Positions 10,926 through 22,299 of a DNA stretch of 44,378 bases are shown one piece after another (position 1 is the stretch's first letter; every line of letters begins with the position of its first letter). The stretch comes from Branchiostoma floridae (Eukaryota; Chordata; Leptocardii; Amphioxiformes; Branchiostomatidae). The notes below the pieces were generated by a model, which ran no database searches, had not been told where the DNA came from, and saw nothing but the letters and a program-made list of their open reading frames with translations. The stretch is taken from the NCBI RefSeq assembly GCF_000003815.2, contig NC_049981.1, positions 33,024,793-33,069,170 of the forward strand, in the 5' to 3' direction. Both the position numbers and the translations under genes were made by a program.

Positions 10926-11786
10926 AGGCCATGTTGATTTGATTATATGGATGACATCCTCTGGGAACTCCAAAATTGATGCGAGCGAGCGAATAAAAAA
11001 AGTTTGGCAAAAAAATGTTGCCTTCAGTATGAAATCTAATTGGAAGGAAGGTTGAACATAGGAATAAAACACATAGTATACCATAGTATGGTATAACAAC
11101 AGTTACGTTTAGGGATCATCAGTACATTGTGCAGGTTCAGAACATTTTTTTTTTCTTGTTGGACCGATCCAATAAAAACAGACCTGAAAAAAATCAGTGG
11201 AACGGGGTTTGCCAATTATAAAATGGACATGTCGGCAGGCATTTGGGGTCTTACAACAGCGAAGTCAAGTAGAGTCATTTGTACCCAGTTTCTACAGTCA
11301 AAGGTACAGAGACAGCATTTATTACAGGGAGACGGGATTTTAAAATGGGAGTCGGATAATCCACCAAACAGATTCCTTTGTAGCAAAATTGACCATTGTT
11401 TTGAGTATTGCCAATTCTCAAGTTTCCACATACAATCAGGTCCAGGTTCAGGTCCGGATCTGGCAATGATCCTCTGGACCTGAACAGAACCTATATCTGA
11501 ATTTTCTGTACTGGTACCTACGGTAACCTACCCCTACCGACAATTTATTTTTAAATTCTGTCCTTTCACATCTTATTCTTTGACTTTAGATTTATTTTGG
11601 CCTTCTATGGCATTAGTTATATGTTTTCTGATACTTTTTTTCAATCTACAACATATATGTGCTCATTTTACAGCTGCTTTGCACAATTTACCGTGTGGTT
11701 AAAAACTTCTTCTTTTTTTTTTTTGGAAACGGCCGAAAATTGTTGCGAGCGCGGATGTCATCCATATAATCAAATCAACATGGCCT
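10926..11786 (+). mobile_element. TIR element, copy 2 (861 bp)
   Basis: Collinear with 6435-7327 and in the same orientation, with the same 35-base inverted ends. Its right end stops 24 bases short of the edge of the SRCR7 exon, so it sits almost on the splice donor. Small deletions distinguish it from copy 1. Confidence 0.8.
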
Positions 11787-11810
11787 AACGTATAAAACAT
11801 GAGAACTTAC

Positions 11811-12119
11811 GGGTACAAACAACTCCAGCATCGTTATCATGTCCGCACCCATCGTATCTCCAGAGGCTGCAGCCCTGCAGACTTGACTCACTTCTACTGC
11901 AGCCATGATAAACCCTCCAAATCGGCCCTGTCCCGGCACCAAACGAGCCACGTGTTATCTGCTGAGCTCCATGGAACCCCAGCTGACGGCACACTACATT
12001 TGCTTCGCGTCGATACCAGTACCAATCCCTGCCACAGACCGTCCCCCACTGCCCGTCATAGTAAAGCTCCACCCGTCCCTCGTGTTCACCGGACCCACCA
12101 ACCAGTCGAACACTATCAG
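11811..12119 (-). CDS. SRCR domain 7 exon
   Basis: Single exon, phase 1 to phase 1 (309 bases), acceptor TTAATATTCAG, donor C/GTAAGT. It begins VRLVGGSGEHEGRVELYYDG and ends DNDAGVVC with six Cys in the group A pattern. It is the most diverged SRCR of the set: the usual CDDxW reads CGRDW and is followed by WYWYRREANVVC, so the acidic pair that binds metal in SRCR domains is disturbed. SRCR domains are extracellular binding modules of scavenger receptors. It is the last SRCR before the linker exons and the gap. Confidence 0.88.
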
Positions 12120-14580
12120 CTGAATATTAAGGCAGAAGATGAACACTAAGAATGAAGTTTATTTGCAAGTTCGTGCCCGAGGGCTAATTGCAAGTACATG
12201 GTATAAACATAGTGACAATGAACAGTCATAAACAATATTCTACTCTAATGCTAGTGTTGGCTATTTGTAAACAGGTTGGGTTTGACTTCTTTTCTGAAAT
12301 GTGTGGGTTCTGCGATTTCATGAGAAAAGTGGCTTTCTGTTCGTCTGTCAATGTGGGGCAGTTGGGATAAGTCTTTGTGGCTTCTGTAAATTATAGAGTG
12401 ATTCGTTCGGTTTGGTTGAATGAACATTTGGAAATAACATGTGTTTGGTCTGCCGACAAGATGTTTCCATGCCGTTTATATGTCTACATAATGTTTATAA
12501 ATACGGAAACCAAAACGAATAATGAAGCGTTTGAAAATATGAAGCTGTCAAAATAACAATATCATAACATGCGCAAAGTAAAATAGATTGAGGTAGAAAT
12601 AAAAATACACCAAAAATAAGGAAGGAAAGAGTGATTCATTTTAGTTGTGGATAACCACGCGTACAATTTGCCTCTGTGTCAACATTAACAAAATCATAAA
12701 GGTATATACAGCTATCCTTTCCGGATTAGCATAATCATTTATTACCCTGACCAAGTAAGAGTTACACAAGGCTATGATTTCGGAAGCGTGTGGCCTTTTC
12801 AGAAATCATACCAAGTTACTTTAATTAAGTAACTATTATTAATAATTAGTCTTTCCCCAGAAAACTTTCTGTTTTTGTTGCCATATTTCAATTTTAGTCA
12901 ATCAAAACTCAGGTAAAAACTCAGGGCGACAATCAAAACTCAAAACTGGGCGATGACGTCACCAACAGCGTCGTAAAATGTGTGTTACATAGCATTTTTG
13001 TCCTCCCAACTTTGATTGTGGTTTGCTTAGTGAATATACGCTTTTTGTTTATTTTGCCATTTTTGCTCTCCTTTTTACCTTCGCCAAAAAAATTGGGCAG
13101 AATTTTTTTCTGTTTCACAATATGTAGGTCAATCGCATATAACTAGAGCAGCTGTGGATAGAATTGAATGATATTCGCTATTTGAGTAGCGGTTGCAGGG
13201 ACGGAGCTTTTCGTCGGCACTGCAGCGGGGCGAGTGTGTGCGCGTGTGCGGTTGCGAATAAAATAACTCTAGACGCTGTGGATTGTTTTCAATGATATTT
13301 GGTAGTTATTTAGGGGTTGGGAAACCGAAGGTCAAGTTCGATGATAGGCATCCTGGTGACAAGTTGGGTACTGCAGCGGAGCGGCAAAGTTGGCGCTAAA
13401 ATTATCCTCAAGTGGCAGGTTGATGATTTTTGACTAGTGAATACGTCTTTGGGCAGAATGAAAGTCATGCAAGTCCCCCCCCCCCCCCTTCGGTTTGTGT
13501 GGAGCTGCAGGCTCCGATTTCCTTTCAAACTTTGGACGAGAATAAGTCGAGAAGATGTTGACAGATAGTCATGATTATTTTTGGTATGCAGATAGGCTAA
13601 GTGATGACTTACATATAATAAACTGATAAAGAGAGAAATGTCAATAGATATTGATTATGCACATGGCATCCTCATTTGCATAGTTAATGAGAAAATATAA
13701 TACTACCATTGTGGTACATGATAGGAATTTCATACTTACAACATTATGAAGCTTGAAGGTTTTCCCATTGTACTGCAGCTTCTGTGTATGTATGTGTGTT
13801 AGTTTGTTTGTTTGTTTGTTTGTTTGTTTGTTTGTGGACAACACTACCCGAGGTTAGTTGGGATATCCATCCAAAATGGAACTTGCAACCGCTGCAAACA
13901 CACGTTCATGCCGTCGGTTGCTTTTGTAATAGGTACTCTTAAGAAAAACATGAATGAAACCTTAAAGTTTTTAATAAAGGCATGATTATTTGGCGAAGGT
14001 ATGTGTTCGTGGAAGTCTAGTTTTTACATAGAATAGGATACGTTGTAATAATATATTTTGTAACTGTAATGTAGGCTCAAACATTATGATTCCCTGGAAA
14101 GTCACGCCGATGTAAAATTTTCTTACAATTCTTGCATTCGGATATATCAAAATTTACAGTTTCATGTATCGTTTGTCTACCTTGGACATTTCAACTCGTA
14201 AAAAGCTTTGCAATTTGTAAAAATAACGATCTAAGATTCAAATATATTGGAACATCAACTTCAAAGGAACAGTTTCATGTATAGATTGTGTATTTTTGGG
14301 TAACATTTACGCGAGGATTGACGAAAATGCGGAGGGTGCACGTGTATACCTACCATTGCACACGGATAGGAGGAACGCTTCGTAACATGCGGACATTTTC
14401 GACTAGTGTGTGTGAATAGACGAAAGACTTAGTGCATTTTCGCGAAAATTGTGCCTTTCTAGTTTGCATATCTTTTTACCTGGATTGTCTATTAAACCTT
14501 CATCGACATTCAGTTTGTCATTCATATGCCAGAAAAGATTGATAATGCGTTTCAATTAGTGACAGTGTAATTAGACTCAC
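12120..14580 (-). other. Intron between SRCR6 and SRCR7
   Basis: The part 12480-12760 matches 19090-19320, and 14490-14580 matches 19380-19467. This shows that the intron was copied together with the SRCR pair. There is a GTTT tetranucleotide run at 13802-13834 and a C run near 13478. No exon is recognised. Confidence 0.6.
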
Positions 14581-14883
14581 TACAGGCGACTCCAGCATCT
14601 TCCTCATGTCCACAGTTATGGCTGCCCCATCCGCCATGGCTGCAGTTTTGCAGATTTGGCTCATTCCCGTCGCAGTCCACATCATCCAGCCAGATCGGAC
14701 CGGTGCCCTCCCCGAAGGAGGCGCCAGAGGGCACCCCTTCAGCACCAGGGAACCCCAGATGACGACACACCACCTCAGCATCGCTGAGCCCGAACCCATC
14801 GTCACAAATCGAGCCCCACTTTCCATCGTGGTAAACTTCCACCCTCCCCTCGTGTTCTGTGGAACCACCAACCAGCCGGAGAC
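14581..14883 (-). CDS. SRCR domain 6 exon
   Basis: Single exon, 303 bases, phase 1 to phase 1, acceptor CTTCCTCAG, donor A/GTGAGT. The domain begins [20 protein letters not shown], keeps the acidic ICDDGFG pair, and has six Cys ending EEDAGVAC. It differs from SRCR4 (19468-19773) at only a few residues, and the flanking introns match too, so the two are recent duplicates. Open frames on the plus strand here are antisense shadows. Confidence 0.92.
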
Positions 14884-15989
14884 CTGAGGAAGTATAGAAT
14901 ATGGCGTGATAAATATCCTGAGGTGGAGTACGGTGCCCAGTTCGAATCACAGGAAGCCAGTATTTTGTACTCATCACTGGGCTTTAGTAAAGTTGACGGC
15001 CGGACGACTGCTTTTTTAAGATCGATAACACGGCTGTATAATAGAGGGTGCCGATGTCTATGTCGTGTTTTCGTTCGGATTTCGGTCGCGGTTTGGCGGT
15101 TCGAAAACACGATCGTCGTTAACGCCGAGAAACAGCATACTTACCTGACATCGCAGGCGATCGCTAAATCGAAACCGTTGCAACATCGCAGTCTAATTGA
15201 GTTGATACATCGCAACCGAGTCCTGCACATCAGGCATATGCTATTGATCTCCCTTGATTGGACACATGGGCATGATGTTGCGTGTTTCTCGTCAGCTCTA
15301 ATGTTATGAATGGAAAATACTTACAATTTTGTATGATTCCTTCACAGCTTAAGGTATCTTTCTTGCCTAACTTGGCTTTTTGACCCTCCAATGTTTTGTC
15401 ATTAATGAATTAAGAAAGCAGTGTAATTGCGATGGGTATTGACAGCAGGGCATGTATGAAAGAATTCTAGATTTGATTGGCGATTTTGTGCAAAATATGC
15501 ATGACGTTATATTGGCCCAATTTTTTTGTAATTCTAAGAGTACATTGGTAGCTTTGATCATTATGCACATCAAAAATATAGTTTCGTAGAAATATTGTAG
15601 GGCAATAAAAATTTGATGACGTCATTTACACGGTGCAAAAATCAAATGAAGAATTGTTCATGTCCATCTATCAATATTTGGTGAAACTATATTACTTTCT
15701 TAATTAACCAATGGAAAGTCAAAATGTAGTGTCCTATGGCAGAACAATATGTGTACTCTCCAAGTAAAGGTTGGTCGGGAAAATCGTTATCTTTTCCTTT
15801 TATGCCCTTTTTCCTTACAACAAAGATTTTTCCACCAACCTCTGCTTGGAGATATGTGATGCATTATGGGAATTATTCGTGGGGCGTCACCAGGAACAAC
15901 ATAACTTAATACCAGCATAGCATGAAAGTTCATTTGTGTTGGTAGAAAACATCATAGAAAAAATTGCTAAACTTTCCTTCCAACACTAT

Positions 15990-16466
15990 GATAACTACAC
16001 CCGTTGGACCATAAACTAGGGGTAGTCCGTACACTGTTCCACAGGGCGGAGACTATTACCACAGACCATCAGGATAAAGAGAGAGAGAAAGACCACGTGA
16101 TTCAGGCACTGAAAGTGTGTGGCTACCCAGATTGGGCGATCAAAAAGGCCACTACACCTAAGTCACTTGAAAACAACACTAAAAACCGGTCCTCTACCAA
16201 AACAAGCAGAGGTTTTGTTGTTTTGCCTTATTTGAAAGGAACCTCAGAAAACCTTAGGATGGTTTTCAACAAATACAGGATTAAGACCTGTTTCAAGCCG
16301 ACACGTACGCTCAAGAACTTCCTTGTGGCACCTATGCACAAAACACCTAAAGAAAGCAGATGTGGTGAAGTGTATCACATTGCATGCCAAGGGACAACTA
16401 AAAAAAGGCCCATGCAAGGAAACGTACATTGGTGAAACGGAGCGTGCATTGAAAACTAGGTACCTG
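15990..16466 (+). pseudogene. Penelope-like retroelement fragment (RT end and GIY-YIG)
   Basis: The frame from 16004 shows features of the RT C-terminal side of Penelope-like elements: a LGVVRTLFHRA-type start, GFVVLPYLKGTSENL, and TRTLKNFLVAPMHK. After about 16390 the homology continues in another frame with a GIY-YIG endonuclease start (ETYIGETERALKTR). The change of frame and the abrupt end at the foldback insertion mark it as dead. It lies in the intron between SRCR5 and SRCR6. Confidence 0.65.
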
Positions 16467-17700
16467 TTGCATCTAGTTTTCGTCGGCTCCAGGAATCGTC
16501 CAAAAACCTTACGAAAACTAGATATCCAGGATTCGTACTTCCGGTGCCGTCAATCACGGTGATTGACAGGACAGAAAACAGTTATTATGCACGCCCATTA
16601 ACCATATTTGGGTCGACCTCGTGAGACCTCGACAGACTCTAGTTGCGAGAGATTAAAACCGCTGCCCTCCCCATGATAAGGACGCCATCTGGAAGCTATT
16701 AACACGTAACTAAAACGTGACGCTACACGAAAAACAACTGAGTAAATTCCATCTTTACTGCCATTTTTTACGCAAAAGATATTTTGGGCCTGATATGTAA
16801 GTAATATGTGAACATCGGAGAGTTATATTATCAATCATTCGGTTAAGGTCTGTAACATCAGGAGCTGAAGAAATTTTTCATAAAACTCCTGCGGAGAGAT
16901 ACAAAGATGGCGGCCTTCTGACCACGAAAACAACATGCAATATAGTCTCCGCCCTCGAAAACAGGAAGCTCCACCCCCACGTACACGTTCTGGATAAACA
17001 CCGTTGTTTATCCAGGGAACGTCCTGTTTGGGCCGTTTTCTGGATATCCAGGACGCGTCCTCCTGCTCAAGACGTTTTCTGGATATCCAGGATTCGGCTT
17101 GTGACGAAAAATAGATACTGACAAAAGTTGGATACAACAACATCCTGGGTATCTATAAAACGGCCTGAACAGGAGGACGCATCCTGGATATCCAGAAAAC
17201 GGCCTAAGCAGCCCTGGCCGCATTCTGGATATCCAGAAAACGGCCTGAACGCCTGACGAAAATAAGGAATTCTCCCGCCATTTTCAATTTGCGAGCAAGA
17301 GGTTACTGTGGGTCACGCACGCATCGCAATTGTATCCTGCACCGCGGGTGTAAGGCAATACTCAGAACGTAAGACAACCGTTGTCCACAACGATTACAAT
17401 AACAGTCGCACGACTGTATAAGTGTTGTGTGTTTGAAGTTGTTTTTTCGTGTAGCGTCACATTCTAGTTACGTGTTAATAGCATCAAAATGGCTTCCTTA
17501 TCATGGGGAGGGCAGCGGTCACTTTCGGGTTTTAATCTCTCGCATTTTAGGTCGACCCAAATATGGAAACAGGGGCGTGAGTAATTACTGTTTTCTGTCC
17601 TGTCAATCACCATGATTGACGGCACCGGAAGTACGAATCCTGGATATCTAGTTTTCGTAAGGTTTATGGACGATTCCTGGAGCCGACGAAAACTAGATGC
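16467..17700. mobile_element. Foldback element with ~260-270 bp inverted arms
   Basis: The arms 16467-16735 and about 17435-17700 are inverted copies. The tips are GCATCTAGTTTTCGTCGG and its inverse. Shared internal landmarks are CCGGTGCCGTCAATCA, GGTCGACC, the reversed GGGAGGGCAGCGG, and GTGTAGCGTCAC. The centre holds at least four TCTGGATATCCAG palindromes joined to AAAACGGCC. It is inserted at the broken end of the Penelope-like fragment. No transposase is seen. Confidence 0.8.
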
Positions 17701-17913
17701 AGCAGCGCCTCCAGCCTCTCTGGCTGTCTCCAGGTGCCTGGGCTATCTCACCCCAACTGCCGTATGACCTCATTTCCTTCTTTCTGACCCTTCTGGGTCC
17801 TACCATTCCATATACTTTAGAAGGGGGTTTCAACTCAACACAGAACAGTAACTCTGGTATTTGAAGGCATGACTGTTTCTTGTTCTTTTTTGAGCTGGTA
17901 TTTAAGATTCTTA

Positions 17914-18100
17914 TCAGTTGGTAACATATGGACAGCCATCACAACTCGAGGCCGGAAGGACTCGCCTTAAGCAATCAGTTGGTACGTCCACCAGGTTATT
18001 GCTCATTTTGTACATCATGCAAAGTCTGGACATTTTCCTTCTGTCTTTAAGTGATATCCACTTCAAACCTGTTTTCATTTTGGTAACACTAGTTTAGCCT
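17914..18100 (-). pseudogene. LINE 3' ORF fragment
   Basis: The minus strand reads WISLKDRRKMSRLCMMYK followed by MSNNLVDVP, the pattern found near the C-terminus of many non-LTR retrotransposon RT proteins (W-SL--RR---RL--MYK---LV--P). It ends in two stops near 17914. This is a short remnant inside the intron. The clade cannot be fixed from this much. Confidence 0.5.
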
Positions 18101-18289
18101 TGGTTGTTATTTTGTCAACATGGACACCCCACTTCAGCCCAGTTGTTAATGTAACACCCAGATATGGGTGGGTTTTTGTGGTTGCTAATGTCTGACCACA
18201 AAGCTGGTAAGGGGACACATTTGGTGTTCGTTTGTTCGTCATGTGCATTTATGTCCTACTCGCTCCGTTTTAGACCGAGGTGTTCGAAA

Positions 18290-19090
18290 TAGAACAGGGG
18301 GCGGGGCTTATGGTGTTCGTCTGGAATGGTCCATTCTTATTAGTTTATAAATGGAATGAAAAATGTTGTTATATGTGTACCATGTCACATCCACTGTCGA
18401 ACAGCATAATGTTTGCAAAATCGTGATGCCATAAAGGAACTCTGAGGTGAGAGGTGAGATGCAATTGTAATTGGTCAAAAGAGACGGGTGCCTTTCCATA
18501 TTGCATCTATATTGGAGGACGTCTGTTGTGTTTTCACGTATTACTTTCAAGTTTAGCCAAATCGAATCTGAAAAAAAAGAGAATCTGTTACTACTAATAG
18601 TGGTGCACAAAATAACTTACTGGTGCAGACCGCTCCAGCATCGTCGTCATGTCTGCATCCACTTGGGTTGTTGCCCCATCCCCTGTGGCTGCAGTCTTGC
18701 AGCCTTGACTCAGTCCCGCTACAGCCCACATAACTCAGCCAGACCCGTCCGGTCCCCTGACCAAAGAAGGCTTTTTGCGTGGCCTTCCGAGCAGCAGCAA
18801 ACCCCAGCTGACGGCACGTCACGTCGGCGTCAGGTTGACCCCAGCCATAGTCACAAACTGTTCCCCATTCTCCGTCATGGTAAACCTCCACCCTTCCCTC
18901 GTGGTCATTAGATCCGCCAACCAGCCGGACACGGGCTGAAAATGAACCACATAGTGTCTAATGTATATAATCAAGACGTACAGGGTACGTGGGTCCGAAT
19001 ATAAAGGTCTGCAGCGGAATATACGTTTTCCATGCCGCCCGTTTGTACAGGACAACTACATTGTACAAACATTTTGACAACTCTTTATAG
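18290..19090 (-). repeat. Segmental copy A of an SRCR exon with flanking intron
   Basis: The block matches 24570-25400 over exon and intron alike. Shared intron landmarks are TTATGGTGTTCG, GTACCATGTCACATCCACTG, GCCAAATCGAATCTGAAAAA and GGACAACTACATTG. This marks a duplication of about 0.8 kb containing SRCR5 here and SRCR3 there. Confidence 0.85.
18621..18935 (-). CDS. SRCR domain 5 exon
   Basis: Single exon, 315 bases, phase 1 to phase 1, acceptor TTTTCAG, donor A/GTAAGT. It begins [20 protein letters not shown] and ends DDDAGAVC with six Cys. The acidic pair reads CDYGW, with one Asp kept, and the C-terminal loop carries NNPSGC. It is a duplicate of SRCR3 with its introns. Like the other SRCRs it is encoded whole in one exon, the arrangement typical of group B genes, although the six-Cys pattern is group A. 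Confidence 0.92.
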
Positions 19091-19467
19091 CAGTTTTATA
19101 TTATGAAAATATGAAGCTATCAAAATAACAATATCATGACATGCACAAGGAAAAATAGACTAAGGTAGAAATAAAAAAGAAATATATGTCATTGAAAAAT
19201 ATGGAAAAGTAATTCGGTTCATTTGTAAATAACCGGGAGTTAAATTTGTCTCTGTCAACATTGACATAATTTTAAAGGTTATATAGGTATCCTTTCCGGC
19301 TTCGCATAATCATTCACTACGCTGCGCCAAATAGCGCTGCGCTGATAACTATTATTTGCATATCTTATCACCTAAATGTCTAACCTTCATCGACATTCAG
19401 TTTGTCATTCATTTGCCGGAAAAGATTGATAATGCGTTTCAATTAGTGACGGTGTAATTATACTCAC

Positions 19468-19773
19468 TACTACAGACGACTCCAGCATCTTCCTCATGTC
19501 CACAGTTATGCCTGCCCCATCCGCCATGGCTGCAGTTTTGCAGATTTGTCTCATTTCCGTCACAGTCGACATCATTCAGCCAGATGGGCCCGGTGCCCTC
19601 CCCGAAGGAGGCGCCAGAGGGCACCCCTTCAGCACCAGGGAACCCCAGATGACGACACACCACTTCAGCATCGCTGAGCCCGAACCCATCGTCACAAATC
19701 GAGCCCCACTTTCCATCGTGGTAAACTTCCACCCTCCCCTCGTGTTCTGTGGAACCACCAACCAGCCGGAGAC
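19468..19773 (-). CDS. SRCR domain 4 exon
   Basis: Single exon, 306 bases, phase 1 to phase 1, acceptor TTTCCGCAG, donor A/GTGAGT. It is nearly identical to SRCR6: [37 protein letters not shown]. It keeps the acidic pair expected for metal binding. The intron just upstream on the minus strand carries a MITE (19792-19999) that is absent from the matching SRCR6 intron. Confidence 0.92.
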
Positions 19774-19791
19774 CTGCGGAAATACAGAATA

Positions 19792-19999
19792 CTGTAAATG
19801 CAGAAATGTTCGCGGTGGATTAATGTTCGCGGTTTTCGCGGTGACCACTTCACCGCGAATTTAAAACCACCGCGAACATTTTTCTATAATGATATTAGAT
19901 TGCAGTCTATGGTGTTACCGCGAACTTAAATCCACCGCGAAAAGTCCTTTTTCCCGCTACCGCGAAATTAAATCCCCGCGAACTTAAAAACATTTACAG
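19792..19999. mobile_element. 208-bp MITE with TA target duplication
   Basis: Terminal inverted repeats CTGTAAATG and CATTTACAG flanked by TA at 19790-19791 and 20000-20001. The duplicated intron at about 14893 shows the uninterrupted site (GAATATGG), which proves the boundaries. The inside contains several CCGCGAA and TTCGCGG units followed by TTAAA. No coding capacity. Confidence 0.9.
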
Positions 20000-20001
20000 T
20001 A

Positions 20002-21274
20002 TGGTGTGATGAATATCCTGAGGTGGAGTACGGTGCCAAGGTCGGATCTTCGGAAGCCAGTATTTTGTACTCATCACTGAACCAATTCTAAATAAATGGA
20101 CCGTTCCCATAGAACGTCATACGCCCATTCCTCATTAACTGGGAAAATTGGAGGTAGAAAATTGTAAAAAATAAAGTTGTCCAAAACGCTTACCTGCTGG
20201 TATGAACTTGTTACCACTTTTATCGACTATCTTTTGCTATTTTTGTCTGGTGCTAACACGCTTAATTTTGGAGATATTTGATTTTTAGTAGGCCATGTCA
20301 TCTTTCCTACAATTTCGTAATAAAGAGCATATTACTACACAGAGAAATGTTCCAGCAAGTAATAGTGGATTAACAACAGCCAAATTAGCGAATTTTCCAA
20401 CCCAAAACCTTCAAATTACACGCTAATGAGAAATATTTAACCGCCGTGTCATTTGTTTCGGAATAATCATCAAAATTACTAGCTATTAAGTTTGCTACAT
20501 TTGTATAAAAGTAAATAAATGATATATTTTTTTTCTGATATGAAGACAAACCGTTTAATACTCCTTAATTTTCACCCTGTAGGATGGGATAAGAGCGATA
20601 GAATATATTTATGAAAATGGTTGGAAACAGGCGATATCTATTCTACAGGTAAATGCCAATGAACTGTGGTAACGTAAATTACAGAATCTCTAACATTTGG
20701 AGGAAAGCCGAATAGTGTACATACTGGCTCTATTTGAACTGATCAGGTCATGTTCGTCTATAATGCTGGACCTCTTATCTTCATGTTGCTAACTCAGAGT
20801 AGCAAAAAAGTGTATCTTTGTTATCCGGAATACCCGTATAATCTTGTTCGTCCTGTACCCACCCGGACTCTGCGGAAAGACACCCAAGATATGCAAGGTC
20901 TCTATCTTGGCGGGATCTATTTAAATACATGTTAAGTAACAAAGGATTCACGCAATCACACGCTCTAGGTCAGAACCGCTTCGTCCTCGCGTCCTTTAAT
21001 CAAGTCTTTGGGAATAGCAGGACATGATGCGATGGCAACATGCACCAGATGGACTGGGCCTTTCTAGCACAAGCTTTCGATATTGGAAAGACAACAAACT
21101 AAACACCAGTTACCGCAGAGGTTTATTTTGGTTCAGTCCAACCCAATATACATTTATTCAACTTGGTACTATACATTCCGTGTAATGTTGATTATTGAAG
21201 CTTCAGATATCAATATAAACACCCGCATCTTTCCAAGTTGGTGCATGTCAGGTTTATCATTTGAACATCGTTCC
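20002..21274 (-). other. Intron between SRCR3 and SRCR4, left part
   Basis: The first 100 bases match the SRCR6 upstream intron (GTACTCATCACTG and neighbours). The rest is AT-rich with no recognised exon or element. Confidence 0.45.
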
Positions 21275-21731
21275 TGTAACAGTGGGGTTCTAGCGCTGCC
21301 AAACTGACCACGCCAACAGCTCTTGAGCTTTTGGTGTTGTGGTTAGCACGTTGGATTTGTGATCCGGCTGCCCGAGTTCGGCGCAGGTTCGAATCTCGGG
21401 AGTCGGGATGTTGTTTATTTCTGTTCTTACTCGCCCCTCTGAATTTCTACAATGGTTCCCACGCCGGCCCTGTGAGTAACAGGCTAGTATGTGCCACACA
21501 GGGATGTCGATCTCGGAGATTCGAGGACGAATCTTGAAAAGAAAAGGGGGAGTAGTGTAACAGTGGTGTTCAAGGACTGCTAAACCGAAGACGCCTAATG
21601 GCTTAAGCCTTTTGGCCGAACGGTTTGCACGTTCGATTTGTGATCCGGCTGCCCGGGTTCGGCGCGGGTTCGAATCCCGGGAGTCGGGGTGTTGTTTATT
21701 TCTGTTCTTACTCGCCCCTCGTATTTCTACA
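21275..21731 (+). mobile_element. Miniature LTR retroelement (TRIM-like) with tRNA-like LTRs
   Basis: Two direct repeats of 177 and 176 bases (21275-21451 and 21556-21731) start TGTAAC and end CTACA. Between them are 104 bases that open with TGGTTCCCACGCCGG one base after the LTR (primer-binding-site position) and close with a purine tract, GAAAAGAAAAGGGGGAGTAG. A 4-base target duplication TTCC flanks the whole (21271-21274 and 21732-21735). Each LTR holds an A-box-like TGGTGTTGTGGTTAGCACG or TGGCCGAACGG and a B box GGTTCGAATCYC. There is no coding region, so it would be mobilised in trans. Confidence 0.75.
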
Positions 21732-21910
21732 TTCCTATGAGAAATGAAAAGTTCCAGCATCGTAAAATTCACTGAAACAGGAACATATAAACAGACTGCA
21801 TTGTGACTCTATGGCAAGCCAAGCCCACCTACAGTAACATTACAGCAGATAATACGTCTTTGGTTGATGTGCTCTTGCTGAACATCCGATGACATGTTGA
21901 AGAAAAAAAA

Positions 21911-22290
21911 TGGTAACGTAAATTATATGGTAACGTAAATTATATTTATGCTTTTAATGATAAATAAAATTTTAACAAACAGCTCTGGAAAGATTAACTC
22001 TGCAGGCAATTACTTATCTGGGAGCATTCTTTCCTATGAGTACAAAAGTAATGATCTTTCTATAATTCTAAGGGACTTATTATGGTAACGTAAATTATAT
22101 CAAAAAAGTGACAAACGGCCTGAGATTGGCGGTTATAGTCATGTTTCCAACATTCGTGTTTTATGTGTTCTGTCATTTGTTTGTTACGCAACACCACTGT
22201 TTAGCAGATAAAACAGTGAAAAAATTATCGGAAAATGTCTTTTCGTAAGCGAGTTACACCCAACAGAAGTTCGGTAACGTAAATTATACA
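21911..22290. repeat. Scattered GGTAACGTAAATTATA motifs
   Basis: The 16-base motif occurs at about 21912, 21929, 22084 and 22272, with related forms at 20668 (ending ATTACA) and 27487 (GGTAACATAAAT). The spacing is irregular and the sequence between copies is unrelated. Function is not known. Confidence 0.7.
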
Positions 22291-22299
22291 AAAGTTGGC

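Noticed and set aside
14606-14887. Plus-strand frames over the SRCR exons (also 18471-18911, 19496-19864, 24802-25284, 26940-27281, 29293-29568)
   Set aside because: They are antisense shadows of the SRCR exons. Domain motifs and splice sites are all on the minus strand.
16835-17223. Minus-strand frame with repeated WISRKR peptides
   Set aside because: The repeat comes from the TCTGGATATCCAG palindromes inside a foldback element. No coding support.
21600-21700. A tRNA gene suggested by A and B boxes
   Set aside because: Acceptor stems do not pair, and the sequence is part of a repeated LTR-like unit with TG...CA ends and a target duplication.
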